Positions 44,342 to 52,516 of a stretch of 64,000 nucleotides of DNA are shown one piece after another (position 1 is the stretch's first letter; every line of letters begins with the position of its first letter). This DNA is from Sphingomonas metalli (GTDB lineage Bacteria; Pseudomonadota; Alphaproteobacteria; Sphingomonadales; Sphingomonadaceae): the NCBI RefSeq assembly GCF_014641735.1, contig NZ_BMIH01000001.1, positions 1,017,001 to 1,081,000 of the forward strand, in the 5' to 3' direction. The translations under genes were made by a program, and so were the position numbers. A model generated the notes under the pieces. The model had not been told where the DNA came from and made no database searches. It saw nothing but the letters and a program-made list of their open reading frames with translations.

Positions 44342-44655
44342 GAATGTCAGCAATTAGGCGAGAGCGGACGTTGACTAGGTCATACCGCGTCGGGTTTGGT
44401 CGACGGACAGCATGGTTGACCCCTGAGTGAGCAGGTCTGGCGCAGGTCGTAATTTGCTCGTTTCCCATTGCAAAGCGCTTCCAGAAGGATGCGGCTCAGT
44501 CTGCTTCACGTGCCCGTTTGGGACGTCCGTGGGTCGTTTAGGCTCACACCTCCGAAGCAACGCTCAAGATGGCGGAAATCCTCAACTTTCCCGCAAGCGT
44601 AAGTAGCCTTCGTAATGCGGGGGTCACAGGTTCGAGTCCTGTAAGCGGCACCACT
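44342..44655. repeat. Direct repeat R1: cassette I right end plus tRNA-Thr 3' half
   Basis: 314 bases clearly similar (about four in five positions by eye) to R2 at 59332-59645. Shared stretches include GGCGAGAGCGGACGTTGAC, AGTCTGCTTCA, GTTTGGGACG and ATCCTCAACTTTCCCGCA. The last 47 bases are an exact copy of the tRNA-Thr core. The upstream 267 bases are not similar to the sequence before the intact tRNA, so they belong to the element rather than to a duplicated tRNA locus. Confidence 0.88.
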
Positions 44656-44996
44656 CCTTCCGTAAGGCAAACCGAAAACGTCCAATTGGAAGGGCGTTCG
44701 GCTGGGTTGCTGAGTGGGTCCTGTTTGGGGCGCCTTTGGACAGAAGGTGACCCACCTTCGGCCATCCAACACGTGTTCTCGTCTCCCCAACTTTTGCCTT
44801 TCGTTCAGAATGCCAGCGTTTACTTTAGCAGGCTTCGTTTTGTGACGTGATGGGGAGCCGCGCGGATCTCTGTCCCTCCTCCAACGGGTAGCCTCACGCC
44901 GCGATGAGCCGAGCATGTTCCGATCGGCGCCCTGACAATGCCGCGTTGCCTCTCCGACCCGACCGCGCCATTGTCATGCCAATCAGGGAGGGTGAT

Positions 44997-46424
44997 GTGG
45001 GTAAGCACTTCTGGCGAGCGGGCTGTCTGGCGATGCTACTCGGATCGACGGCGGCCGCCGCTCAGCAGCTTCCCCCGCCCTCCGACGCGCCCGCCGCGGG
45101 CAGTGCGCAAGGCGACGTGTCGGTGACCATCTACAACAACGACGTGGCTCTGGTGCAAGACGTCCGCCAGCTGCCGCTGGGGAAAGGCCAGGTGCGGCAG
45201 AACTTTCCCGACGTCAGTGCCGCGATCCGGCCGGAAACGGTGTCGCTGGTCGTGCCCGATGCCGCAGTCGTCGAGCAGAACTTCGACTACGACCTGCTCA
45301 GCCCGTCGAGCTTGATGGAAAAGGCAGTCGGCGAGACCATCACGCTGGTCCGCACCAACCCCGCCACAGGCACCGAGTCCCGCGACCGGGCCAAGGTGCT
45401 GGCCGTGAACGGCGGCGTGGTCATCGAGGTGAACGGCCATGTCGAGGTGCTGCGCGACGACGGGCTTCCTGTCCGCGCGGTGTTCGACAGGGTGCCGGAT
45501 GCGCTTAGGGCCCGCCCGACGCTGTCAGTGACGCTGGCCAGCAACCGCGTGGGCACGCGACCGGCGACGCTCTCCTATCTCAGCCGGGGTCTCGGCTGGC
45601 GCGCCGATTGTGTTGCGCTGTTCGACGACCAGAGTGGAACGGCGGACATGCAGGGCTGGGTGACGCTCAGGAACATCAGCGGCACTACCTTCTCGAACGC
45701 CAAAACGCTGTTGGTCGCGGGCGAGGTCGGCAGCGCCGATGACGACAACGGCAACTACACGCCTCGACGGCGGCGGGTGACGCGCACCACCCCAGGCACC
45801 GAGACCGCTGCGCGCGAGCAGCTCGGCGACTTCTATCTCTATCCGCTGACCGAACGCACCACGATTGCCGACAAGCAAACCAAGCAGGTCAGCTTTCTGG
45901 ACGCCAAGGGCGTGGCGGCAAGCTCGGGCTACCGTTTCGAGAACGCGTGGCTCGGGAGCTCGGACGAGCCGCGCAGCGTTCAGTCGGTACTGCGCTTCAG
46001 TAACTCCGGCGCAGCGGGCATGGGCGACGCACTGCCGGCTGGCGTGGTGAGGGTTTACGTCCGTGACGCGCGCGGCCAGCCGCAGTTCATCGGCGAGAAC
46101 CGCATCCAGCACACGCCGCAGGGCTCGACAATCGCGCTACCCACGGGCGACGCGTTCGACGTCAAGATCCAGCCGACCACGGTCTCGCGCGTGAAGCAGG
46201 GCGACGGCCGCTGGCGGACGGCGGTGCGCTACAAGCTGACCAACGCGCGGTCGCGGCCTGCGACGGTCGAGCTGATACAGGGCGGCCTTGATTGGGGCGA
46301 CGTGCGCGTTGTCGAGGACAGCGCCAAGGGCGAACGCCGCAATGCCGGAACCTACGCCTGGCAGGTGCCGGTGCCGGCCAACGGCAGTGCCGTGGTGAGC
46401 GCAACCTTCGACACGCGCTACTGA
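44997..46424 (+). CDS. DUF4139 domain protein, first of a pair
   Basis: A 475-residue exported protein. The GTG at 44997 follows GGGAGG at 5 bases and gives a signal peptide (GKHFWRAGCLAMLLGSTAAAA-Q); the upstream frame to 44904 lacks this support. The body begins VSVTIYNNDVALVQDVRQLPL and contains TLSYLSRGLGWRADCVALFDDQSG, GWVTLRNISGTTFSNAKTLLVAGEV and RFENAWLGSSDEPRSVQSVLRFSN, the pattern of DUF4139 proteins, ending with VPANGSAVVSATFDTRY. Probably a periplasmic beta-rich protein of unknown role. TGATG couples it to the next gene. Confidence 0.85.
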   Translation: MGKHFWRAGCLAMLLGSTAAAAQQLPPPSDAPAAGSAQGDVSVTIYNNDVALVQDVRQLPLGKGQVRQNFPDVSAAIRPETVSLVVPDAAVVEQNFDYDLLSPSSLMEKAVGETITLVRTNPATGTESRDRAKVLAVNGGVVIEVNGHVEVLRDDGLPVRAVFDRVPDALRARPTLSVTLASNRVGTRPATLSYLSRGLGWRADCVALFDDQSGTADMQGWVTLRNISGTTFSNAKTLLVAGEVGSADDDNGNYTPRRRRVTRTTPGTETAAREQLGDFYLYPLTERTTIADKQTKQVSFLDAKGVAASSGYRFENAWLGSSDEPRSVQSVLRFSNSGAAGMGDALPAGVVRVYVRDARGQPQFIGENRIQHTPQGSTIALPTGDAFDVKIQPTTVSRVKQGDGRWRTAVRYKLTNARSRPATVELIQGGLDWGDVRVVEDSAKGERRNAGTYAWQVPVPANGSAVVSATFDTRY

Positions 46425-47977
46425 TGCTGCGCCGGCTGCTGGCGGCGGCCATACTGGCAATGGCGGTCGTCGCAACGCCGCTGCACGCCGAGCCGGTCAC
46501 GGTCACCTCCGCCGCGCCCGACCGCGTCTCGCTAACCGTCTACCGTGGCCCCGACGGCAGCGGCGCGATGAACCTGCGATTCCTGCAAGGGTTCGCGCTC
46601 GTGACGGAGACCCGGCGCATTCGGCTGCCGCGTGGGACCGCCGTGGTGCGGTTCGAGGGCGTGGCAGAGGGAATCGTGTCGGTTAGTGCCATAATCGACG
46701 GGCTGCCCGGAGGCACGATCGAGAAGAACCGCGACGCCCGCCTGCTTTCGCCAGCGTCGCTAGTTGACGGCACGCTTGGCCGACGGATCACGCTGACCCG
46801 CACCGACAAGGCAACCGGCCGGGCAGTCAGTGAGGAGGCGACGATCGTCGCCGGCCCGCGGCCCGGGGTGATCGTGCAGACGGCCGCGGGCATCGAGGCG
46901 CTGCGCTGCTCGGGCCTGCCCGAGCAACTGGGGTATGCGGGGGTGCCGGCCGGGCTGTCCAGCAAGCCGGTGCTGAGCGTTACCACCACCAGCTCGGCGG
47001 CGGCGACGGTGACGGTTCGGCTGACCTATCTTGCCTCCGGGTTCGACTGGCGGGCGAGCTATGTGGCCACGCTCGCTCCCGATGGCCGCGCGCTCGACCT
47101 GTTTGCCTGGATGACGCTGGCCAACGGCAATGACGAGGTGTTCCCCCAGGCCGAGGTGCAGGCGGTCGCCGGTCGGCTCAACCGGGTGGCCGTGTCGGCG
47201 ATCCCGCAGGAGGCAAGCGCGCTGCGGCTGGTCTGCTACCCGCTCGGGACGACCACCTCCGACTTGCGCGCGCGCAAATTCGAGCCGGCTGAGCCAATCG
47301 AGCCTGCCGATGAGATCGTGGTGACGGCAATGAACATGGCGACACTTGCTCCGCCTGCACCTCCTCCGCCGCCGGCGCCGGCGCCGGAGGACCTTGGCGA
47401 CCTGAAGCTCTACCGGATCCCGGTAGCGACCACTGTCGCGGCGCGCGCGCAGAAGCAGGTGGCGCTGCTAGCGCAAAGATCGGTGCCCTTCGAGCGGCGG
47501 TATCGGCGAGCGGTTCATCCAGGCGAGCGGATCGACGCCGCATCGACTGCGATTGTACTGATGTTGAAGAACGAAAAGACGAACGGCTTAGGCGTGCCGC
47601 TGCCTGCTGGTAGCACCGCGCTTTACGCTCGGCGGGCGGACGAGCGGCTCTTGCTCGGACTGGGGGCGATCACGGATCGCTCCGTCGGTGAGACCTTCCG
47701 CCTCGCAGCCGGCGTGAGCAGCCAGGTGACGGTGACGCAAGTAGACGTAGCTCCGCGCGACCCCTTGCGGGTGACCCGCATCGCTCTAGGTTCCCGAGAG
47801 GCGATGCTGACGGTGAGTAACGCTACCCCATTTGCGGTAAGGCTCGACGTGCCGATCGGAGCTGCGGGGCAGCAGATCGAGGCGGAAGCCCAGGATGTTG
47901 GCCGCATCGAGGGAGTCGTCACTTGGTCGCCGACGCTCGCGCCGGGCGGCCAAGCTGAGCTGCGCTACCGCTATTAG
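46424..47977 (+). CDS. DUF4139 domain protein, second of a pair
   Basis: A 517-residue exported protein with signal peptide MLRRLLAAAILAMAVVATPLHA. RVSLTVYRGPDGSGAMNLRF, LTYLASGFDWRASYVATLAPDG, LFAWMTLANGNDEVFPQAEV and the closing VVTWSPTLAPGGQAELRYRY parallel the preceding protein segment by segment, so the pair probably arose by old duplication. A Pro-rich stretch (PPAPPPPPAPAPE) sits about residue 307. It may form a complex with its partner. Function unknown. Confidence 0.83.
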   Translation: MLRRLLAAAILAMAVVATPLHAEPVTVTSAAPDRVSLTVYRGPDGSGAMNLRFLQGFALVTETRRIRLPRGTAVVRFEGVAEGIVSVSAIIDGLPGGTIEKNRDARLLSPASLVDGTLGRRITLTRTDKATGRAVSEEATIVAGPRPGVIVQTAAGIEALRCSGLPEQLGYAGVPAGLSSKPVLSVTTTSSAAATVTVRLTYLASGFDWRASYVATLAPDGRALDLFAWMTLANGNDEVFPQAEVQAVAGRLNRVAVSAIPQEASALRLVCYPLGTTTSDLRARKFEPAEPIEPADEIVVTAMNMATLAPPAPPPPPAPAPEDLGDLKLYRIPVATTVAARAQKQVALLAQRSVPFERRYRRAVHPGERIDAASTAIVLMLKNEKTNGLGVPLPAGSTALYARRADERLLLGLGAITDRSVGETFRLAAGVSSQVTVTQVDVAPRDPLRVTRIALGSREAMLTVSNATPFAVRLDVPIGAAGQQIEAEAQDVGRIEGVVTWSPTLAPGGQAELRYRY

Positions 47978-48411
47978 AGCGTCACACAGGACACGAGCGC
48001 ACCGCTCGTTCACCTTCGGCGCGGCTGCTGGATAGACGTCGCGACGACCCAGTAGCGGACATTCACCAGGCCTAATTCGCCTCCCACCTTCGGCCATTTG
48101 TTCAGGTCGACGGCGGGGCCGCGGCGGCGCCGCTGATCGTTGCCCGGATGCCGCTTCCGCCATCATTCCGTCGAGGGACCAAGACACCCGACGACTTCTT
48201 GCTGCCCTGTAAGGCGTGATGCTGTCGGCGACAGCGCCCGCCATCGATCCCGACGGAATAGCGGCCGCCATGCCGGCGCCGGCCGCCGGTGATCGGCTCG
48301 TGAAGCTCGATGACGATCAACCCGGGCCTCAGCAGCTCCCCTTTGCTTTTCTCGCCGGACTTCCAAGCTGGAACGGCGAGGTGTGCGTCAGTTGGACAGC
48401 ACCTCAAGTGC
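47978..48411. other. 434-base gap after the DUF4139 pair
   Basis: Overlapping short frames on both strands are open but none is persuasive. It contains the dispersed motif GACGACCCAGTAGCGGACAT at 48037-48056. The two flanking transcripts converge here; no clear terminator hairpin was found. Confidence 0.4.
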
Positions 48412-48651
48412 TCATTGCGAACGTGACGAGAGACATGTCGGAGGCCGGGATCTCGGGTCCGAATGAACAGGGCCAAGCTCAGTGACGACGAGGCTCCAGA
48501 AGCGGGCGCTCAGGTCGTCGCCCTCCTGCTCGGCCCGGGCAACCTCGGCGATCGCCTTTTCGACAGCCTTTCGGCCGGAGGCCGCGCGCAGCTCCGCCGC
48601 TTTCGCTGCCACGCTTGTCACGCCCGACAATCGTCCGTCCTTTCCGATCAC
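48412..48651 (-). CDS. Possible small hypothetical protein
   Basis: A 79-residue frame starting at GTG 48651. The centre is convincingly protein-like (AAELRAASGRKAVEKAIAEV then ARAEQEGDDLSARFWSLVVTEL, amphipathic helices), while the last 15 residues are Arg/Ser/Pro-rich. No strong ribosome site is visible (GAGG about 13 bases upstream). It is not recognised and could be a short regulatory or accessory protein, or a chance frame. Confidence 0.4.
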   Translation of the reverse strand: MIGKDGRLSGVTSVAAKAAELRAASGRKAVEKAIAEVARAEQEGDDLSARFWSLVVTELGPVHSDPRSRPPTCLSSRSQ

Positions 48652-48711
48652 GCCGCAGTCAGCCTCTATGGGTTTGTAGTCATCGGTGTTTTCCCGCCCG
48701 GTCGCAGGTCG

Positions 48712-50361
48712 CTAGAGTGCGCGCGCCAGACGAAGCGACAGGCGCGGACGCCGGTTGCCGGTGTCAAAGCGATCTTCCCCCAGCGGAAAGGCCAGCTCGA
48801 TCCCCGCCTCGATCCGCCCCGCACCGGCGCGCAGTCCTGCGCCCGCCGAGGCCAAGGTTCCGCCACCCGCGCCCGCATGCCAATTGGCGACCGTGCCACC
48901 ATCGCCGAAGCCATAGGCCTGCAACCGGTCGATCACCCCCGACACGATCCGGCCCGCGTCATAACGCAGCTCGACCGAACCCATGATGCCGTAATCGCCG
49001 GTTCGCTCAGCATAGTCATAGGCGCGGCCGAACGAGGGGCCGCCCAGCCCGATCTCTGACACGGCCAGCAAGGGCCGTGAGGCGAGCTGTCCCGCCGACG
49101 TCATGGCGACGCTGACACGGCCCGTCAGCGGCATGGTCCAGTCGACCAGATAGCTTAAAGCGGCGAACCGGCCATCACCGTCGCTGCGCGAGGCGAGGTC
49201 GGAAACATGCGGAATGCCGAATTGCGCTGCCACCTCTCCCCGGATCGTGCCGGTGCCGGTCGTCGCCAGACCGTTGAGCGAGCCCGTCAGCGTCGCCAGC
49301 CGGTCCTGCCGCAGGGGCAGACCGGCGAGCGACTGCCGGGTCGTCAGCGCCCGCAGGTCGAGGTTCGCCCACAGGCTGCGGGCCTTGCGCCGCAGCAGCG
49401 GGCGCGCATAGCCGACCGTCACGTCGGCGCTCCGCCCGCTGATATCGAAGGGCGCGAGCGCCGCTCCGGGGTGCGACCAGCCATAGGAGGCGGACACCGC
49501 CAGAACCGATCCCGCCGCATCGACCGGCGCGGCGTAGCGCCCGCGCAGAAAGGTGAACTCGCTCACGTCGATCGGCGTTTGGGCAAGCACCACACCCAGC
49601 TCGTCGCCGTCGTCCACGATGCCGCGCAGATTGCCGAGCAGCGTCGCCCGGAGCGGACCGACCTCCTTCGTGCCGCGATTGTCGATCTGGGCGTATGCGG
49701 CCACCCGATCCTCGTCGATGGTTACGAGCAGGATGCCGAAGCCGTCCTGCTGGACGAAGCGGCTACCCTTTACCCGCACGCCGGGAATATCGCCGACCAG
49801 CAGCAGCGCGCGTTCGAGATCCGCCTGCCGGACCGGCCTTTGCGTCACGAGAGTATGGACGAGGATGGCGTCCGCGCGGCCGTTGCGTGCGCCCACCACG
49901 CGCACCGCATCGATGCGACCGCGATCGACGGTGACGCGCAGGATGCCGTCGGCCATTGGCTGCGCCGCGATCGTCGCGGTGGCGAAGGGATAGCCGCGCG
50001 TCCGCACGACCTTCCCGATCGCGGACGCGAAGGCCGCCAGCTCCTGCCGCGACAGCGCTCGGCCCAGCATCGGGGCGATGGTATCGGCATAGGCATCAGC
50101 CGCGATGTCGTCGGCGCCCTCGACCACCACGGCAGAGGCCGGCCGCAGCCGCGCTATGTCGGGCGCCTCGCCCGCCGGCTGGCCGGCGACCGGGGCCGGC
50201 GAACGGTCGCCGGCCGGACGCGTCGGATCGCTTTCGGGCAAGGTCCGAACGGCGATGCTCGGGTCCGACTGATCGAGTCGGTTCTGTTCGGCACGTGCCG
50301 GCGCTCCGGCTGCGTTGATAACCAGGCCCGCAACCAGTGCTCTGCGAAAAAATGACGGCAT
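48712..50361 (-). CDS. TpsB-type outer-membrane transporter (ShlB/FhaC/HecB family)
   Basis: A 549-residue two-partner-secretion translocator. Signal peptide MPSFFRRALVAGLVINAAGAPARA, a Pro-rich linker, a POTRA domain (about residues 75-165: YADTIAPMLGRALSRQELAAFASAIGKVVRTRGYPFATATI), then a beta barrel whose strands include YAQIDNRGTKEVGPLRATLL and the terminal RPRLSLRLARAL. The ATG at 50361 gives the signal peptide. No TpsA-like substrate with an N-terminal haemagglutination-type domain is encoded nearby. It is divergent from the FecR-domain gene over 171 bases, suggesting shared control. Confidence 0.88.
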   Translation of the reverse strand: MPSFFRRALVAGLVINAAGAPARAEQNRLDQSDPSIAVRTLPESDPTRPAGDRSPAPVAGQPAGEAPDIARLRPASAVVVEGADDIAADAYADTIAPMLGRALSRQELAAFASAIGKVVRTRGYPFATATIAAQPMADGILRVTVDRGRIDAVRVVGARNGRADAILVHTLVTQRPVRQADLERALLLVGDIPGVRVKGSRFVQQDGFGILLVTIDEDRVAAYAQIDNRGTKEVGPLRATLLGNLRGIVDDGDELGVVLAQTPIDVSEFTFLRGRYAAPVDAAGSVLAVSASYGWSHPGAALAPFDISGRSADVTVGYARPLLRRKARSLWANLDLRALTTRQSLAGLPLRQDRLATLTGSLNGLATTGTGTIRGEVAAQFGIPHVSDLASRSDGDGRFAALSYLVDWTMPLTGRVSVAMTSAGQLASRPLLAVSEIGLGGPSFGRAYDYAERTGDYGIMGSVELRYDAGRIVSGVIDRLQAYGFGDGGTVANWHAGAGGGTLASAGAGLRAGAGRIEAGIELAFPLGEDRFDTGNRRPRLSLRLARAL

Positions 50362-50532
50362 CTCAATCCCTTTGATCTCATCAGGTAGGCCGCAACTGGT
50401 TCGCAAGGGGTTAAGCCGCGCATCGCTGCCCGGTTATCTGGAATTAACCATCCGACCTAAGCGCTCGGAAATAAATCACTGCCAGTTCAACTATTTGGAA
50501 GACGAACAATGATTCGCGTGGCGGAGAACATT

Positions 50533-52464
50533 ATGCGCAAGTCCCTGTTGGCGATGCTGGCCGCATCCTGCTCCTCGGCCGCTGTCGCCGGGCCTGCGGC
50601 ATGGCGCCTCAGCGAGGTCAGCGGACCGGTTCAGATCGCGCGCAACGGCATCACCAAGGTCGCGGCGCGTGGGCTGGAAATCGCCGCCGGCGACACCGTT
50701 TCCACCGGTGCTGCGGGGCGTGCGGTGCTCGTACGCGGCACCGAATTCATGATGGTCGCGCCGAATTCCCGGCTGCGCCTGCCCGCCGCGAGCGAGGAGA
50801 AATCCGGCTTCACCCGCATCGCCCAGGAGCTCGGCAACGTCGTCTTCATGATCAAGAAGAAGATGACTCCGCATTTCGAGGTGCAGACCCCCTATCTGGC
50901 CGCGGTGGTGAAGGGCACGACCTTCAGCGTGAACGTCGCCGATCGCGGCACCGCGCTTCAGGTCCTCGAAGGCGCGGTCGAAGTCGCGACCCGCGACGGC
51001 GGCGCGAAGGACCTGATCACGCCGGGCGCAGTCGCGCTCGTCTCCGACACCAATCGGTTCCGGATGGAGGTGGAGCGTGGCGGCGTGCGCACGGTGATCG
51101 AGTCGCCGGCCGCCAAGACGCAGGAGGCACAGCCCGTGCCGGTCGAGACCGCCGCCGCGCCGGCTTCGGCCGAATCGTCGGCCGCTCCCGCCGCCCTTGC
51201 CACGCCTGCCGACGCGTCGGCCACGGCGCCCGCCCCTGTGCTGGCCGAGACCGCGCCGGCGGGTGTCGCGCCGCAGCCCGTCCTCGCCCAGGCCGTCTAT
51301 GCCGCGCCGGTTTCGCTCGGCGAGGCGACCGGCGGGCTCGTCGAGGGGAGCATCGGGCAGGAGGCGAGCGCCGCCCTGACCCAGGTGGCGGCGGCGACCC
51401 GCATCGCCACCGAGGCGTCGGCCGCGGCGGTGAAAACCGTCGAGGTGGCGAGCACGATCGTCGCCGCACATGCCGACGAGGCGGCGAGCGTCGCCGCCGC
51501 GGCGAAGACCCAGGCGCAGGCCGAACAGGCGGCGGCCGCCAAGGCGGCAGCGGAACGCTCGGCGCTCGATGCGGCCGCGGCGGCCAAGGCGTCCGCCGAC
51601 GCCGCCGCGGCGGCCGAGGCCGAACGCGCCGCCAAGGCCGCGGAACAGGCTCGCGCCGAAGCACAGGCCCGGTCCGCCGCGCAAGTCGCCGACGCCGCAC
51701 GCAAGGGCGCCGCCGACCGTGCCGCGGCAGAGGCCGCGCGCACTGCTGCCGCGGCCGACGCCGCCACCCGCGCGATGGACGATGCGCGCCGTGCGGACGA
51801 AGCGCTCGCCGCCGCCGACATGGATCGCGCCACGCGCGAGTCGCAAAAGGCCAGCGCGAGTCGCGACGCCGAGGAGGCCGCTCGCCGTGCCGCCGATCTC
51901 GCCGCGCAGGCAGCGACGAGCAGCGACAGCGCCGTGCAGGCCGCTGCGGCCGACGCCGCGCGGGACGCTGCGGCCGCGGCTGATCGGGCGAGCAGGGCCA
52001 GCGCCGCCGCGGCCCAGGCCGCGGCCGACAAGGCCGCGCGCGAAGCCGCGAAGGCGGCGTCAGCGCAGGCCGCCGATGCCGCCCGCGACGCCCTGAAGGC
52101 GACGCGCGACGCGGCCGACAAGGCTGCGGCCGACGCGGCCAAAAAGGCTGACGATGCCGCAAAGGAGGCGGACAAGGCCGCCAAGGACGCCGAGAAGGCG
52201 GCCAAGGACGCCGATAGGGCTTCGGCCGACAAGGCGGCGAAGGACGCCGAACGCGCGGCGAAGGATGCTGAGCGCGAAGCCGCAAAGGCCGCTGCGGATG
52301 CCGCCCGCGATCAGGAAAAGGCCGCCAACGACGCGAAGAAGGCTGCGGAAGACGCCGCCAAGGATGCCGCCAAGGCGGCTGCCGAAGCCAACAAGAACGC
52401 GACCAAACAGGCGGAGGAAGCCGCGAAGAAGCTCGAGGATCTGAAAAAGGGCAAGATCGGCTGA
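50533..52464 (+). CDS. FecR-domain protein with very long Ala/Lys-rich helical tail
   Basis: A 643-residue exported protein. Signal peptide MRKSLLAMLAASCSSAAVAG; FecR domain about residues 20-165 (RLSEVSGPVQIARNG, AAGDTVSTGAAGRAVLVRG, FEVQTPYLAAVVKGTTFSV, LQVLEGAVEV). After an Ala/Pro linker, about 350 residues from residue 285 are almost purely Ala with regularly spaced Lys, Asp, Glu and Arg (AAKDAEKAAKDADRASADKA), predicting one very long helix or coiled coil, TolA- or LEA-like. The ATG at 50533 has GGAG at 7 bases; one at 50509 is possible. It is 52 bases upstream of the CHASE2 gene. Confidence 0.87.
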   Translation: MRKSLLAMLAASCSSAAVAGPAAWRLSEVSGPVQIARNGITKVAARGLEIAAGDTVSTGAAGRAVLVRGTEFMMVAPNSRLRLPAASEEKSGFTRIAQELGNVVFMIKKKMTPHFEVQTPYLAAVVKGTTFSVNVADRGTALQVLEGAVEVATRDGGAKDLITPGAVALVSDTNRFRMEVERGGVRTVIESPAAKTQEAQPVPVETAAAPASAESSAAPAALATPADASATAPAPVLAETAPAGVAPQPVLAQAVYAAPVSLGEATGGLVEGSIGQEASAALTQVAAATRIATEASAAAVKTVEVASTIVAAHADEAASVAAAAKTQAQAEQAAAAKAAAERSALDAAAAAKASADAAAAAEAERAAKAAEQARAEAQARSAAQVADAARKGAADRAAAEAARTAAAADAATRAMDDARRADEALAAADMDRATRESQKASASRDAEEAARRAADLAAQAATSSDSAVQAAAADAARDAAAAADRASRASAAAAQAAADKAAREAAKAASAQAADAARDALKATRDAADKAAADAAKKADDAAKEADKAAKDAEKAAKDADRASADKAAKDAERAAKDAEREAAKAAADAARDQEKAANDAKKAAEDAAKDAAKAAAEANKNATKQAEEAAKKLEDLKKGKIG

Positions 52465-52516
52465 CGTGCGGCCAGCCGCTACCCGATCTTAGCGTTTTTG
52501 CGGCCAAGCATTTGAT

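Larger units (their letters stand above)
33958..44655. mobile_element. Cassette I: putative tRNA-Thr-borne island of 10.7 kb
   Basis: Bounded by the tRNA-Thr core at 33911-33957 and its exact copy at 44609-44655. Cargo: a small unknown gene, response regulator and HWE histidine kinase, TIR-TolB-like-TPR protein, VOC protein, two PEP-CTERM proteins, an orphan CheY and a two-helix membrane protein. Base composition and gene density look lower than in the core region to the left. The first 75 bases after the core resemble those at the start of cassette II. No integrase or recombinase is recognisable, so mobility is inferred from the ends only. Confidence 0.65.

Noticed and set aside
48102..48485. 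Overlapping open frames on both strands between the DUF4139 pair and the TpsB gene
   Set aside because: Only the 48412-48651 frame has protein-like composition; the others have irregular Arg/Pro/His-rich composition and no ribosome sites.
50533..52464. The FecR/Ala-rich protein as the secreted TpsA substrate of the neighbouring TpsB
   Set aside because: It lacks an N-terminal TPS (haemagglutination-type) domain and its repeats are helical rather than beta-helical.
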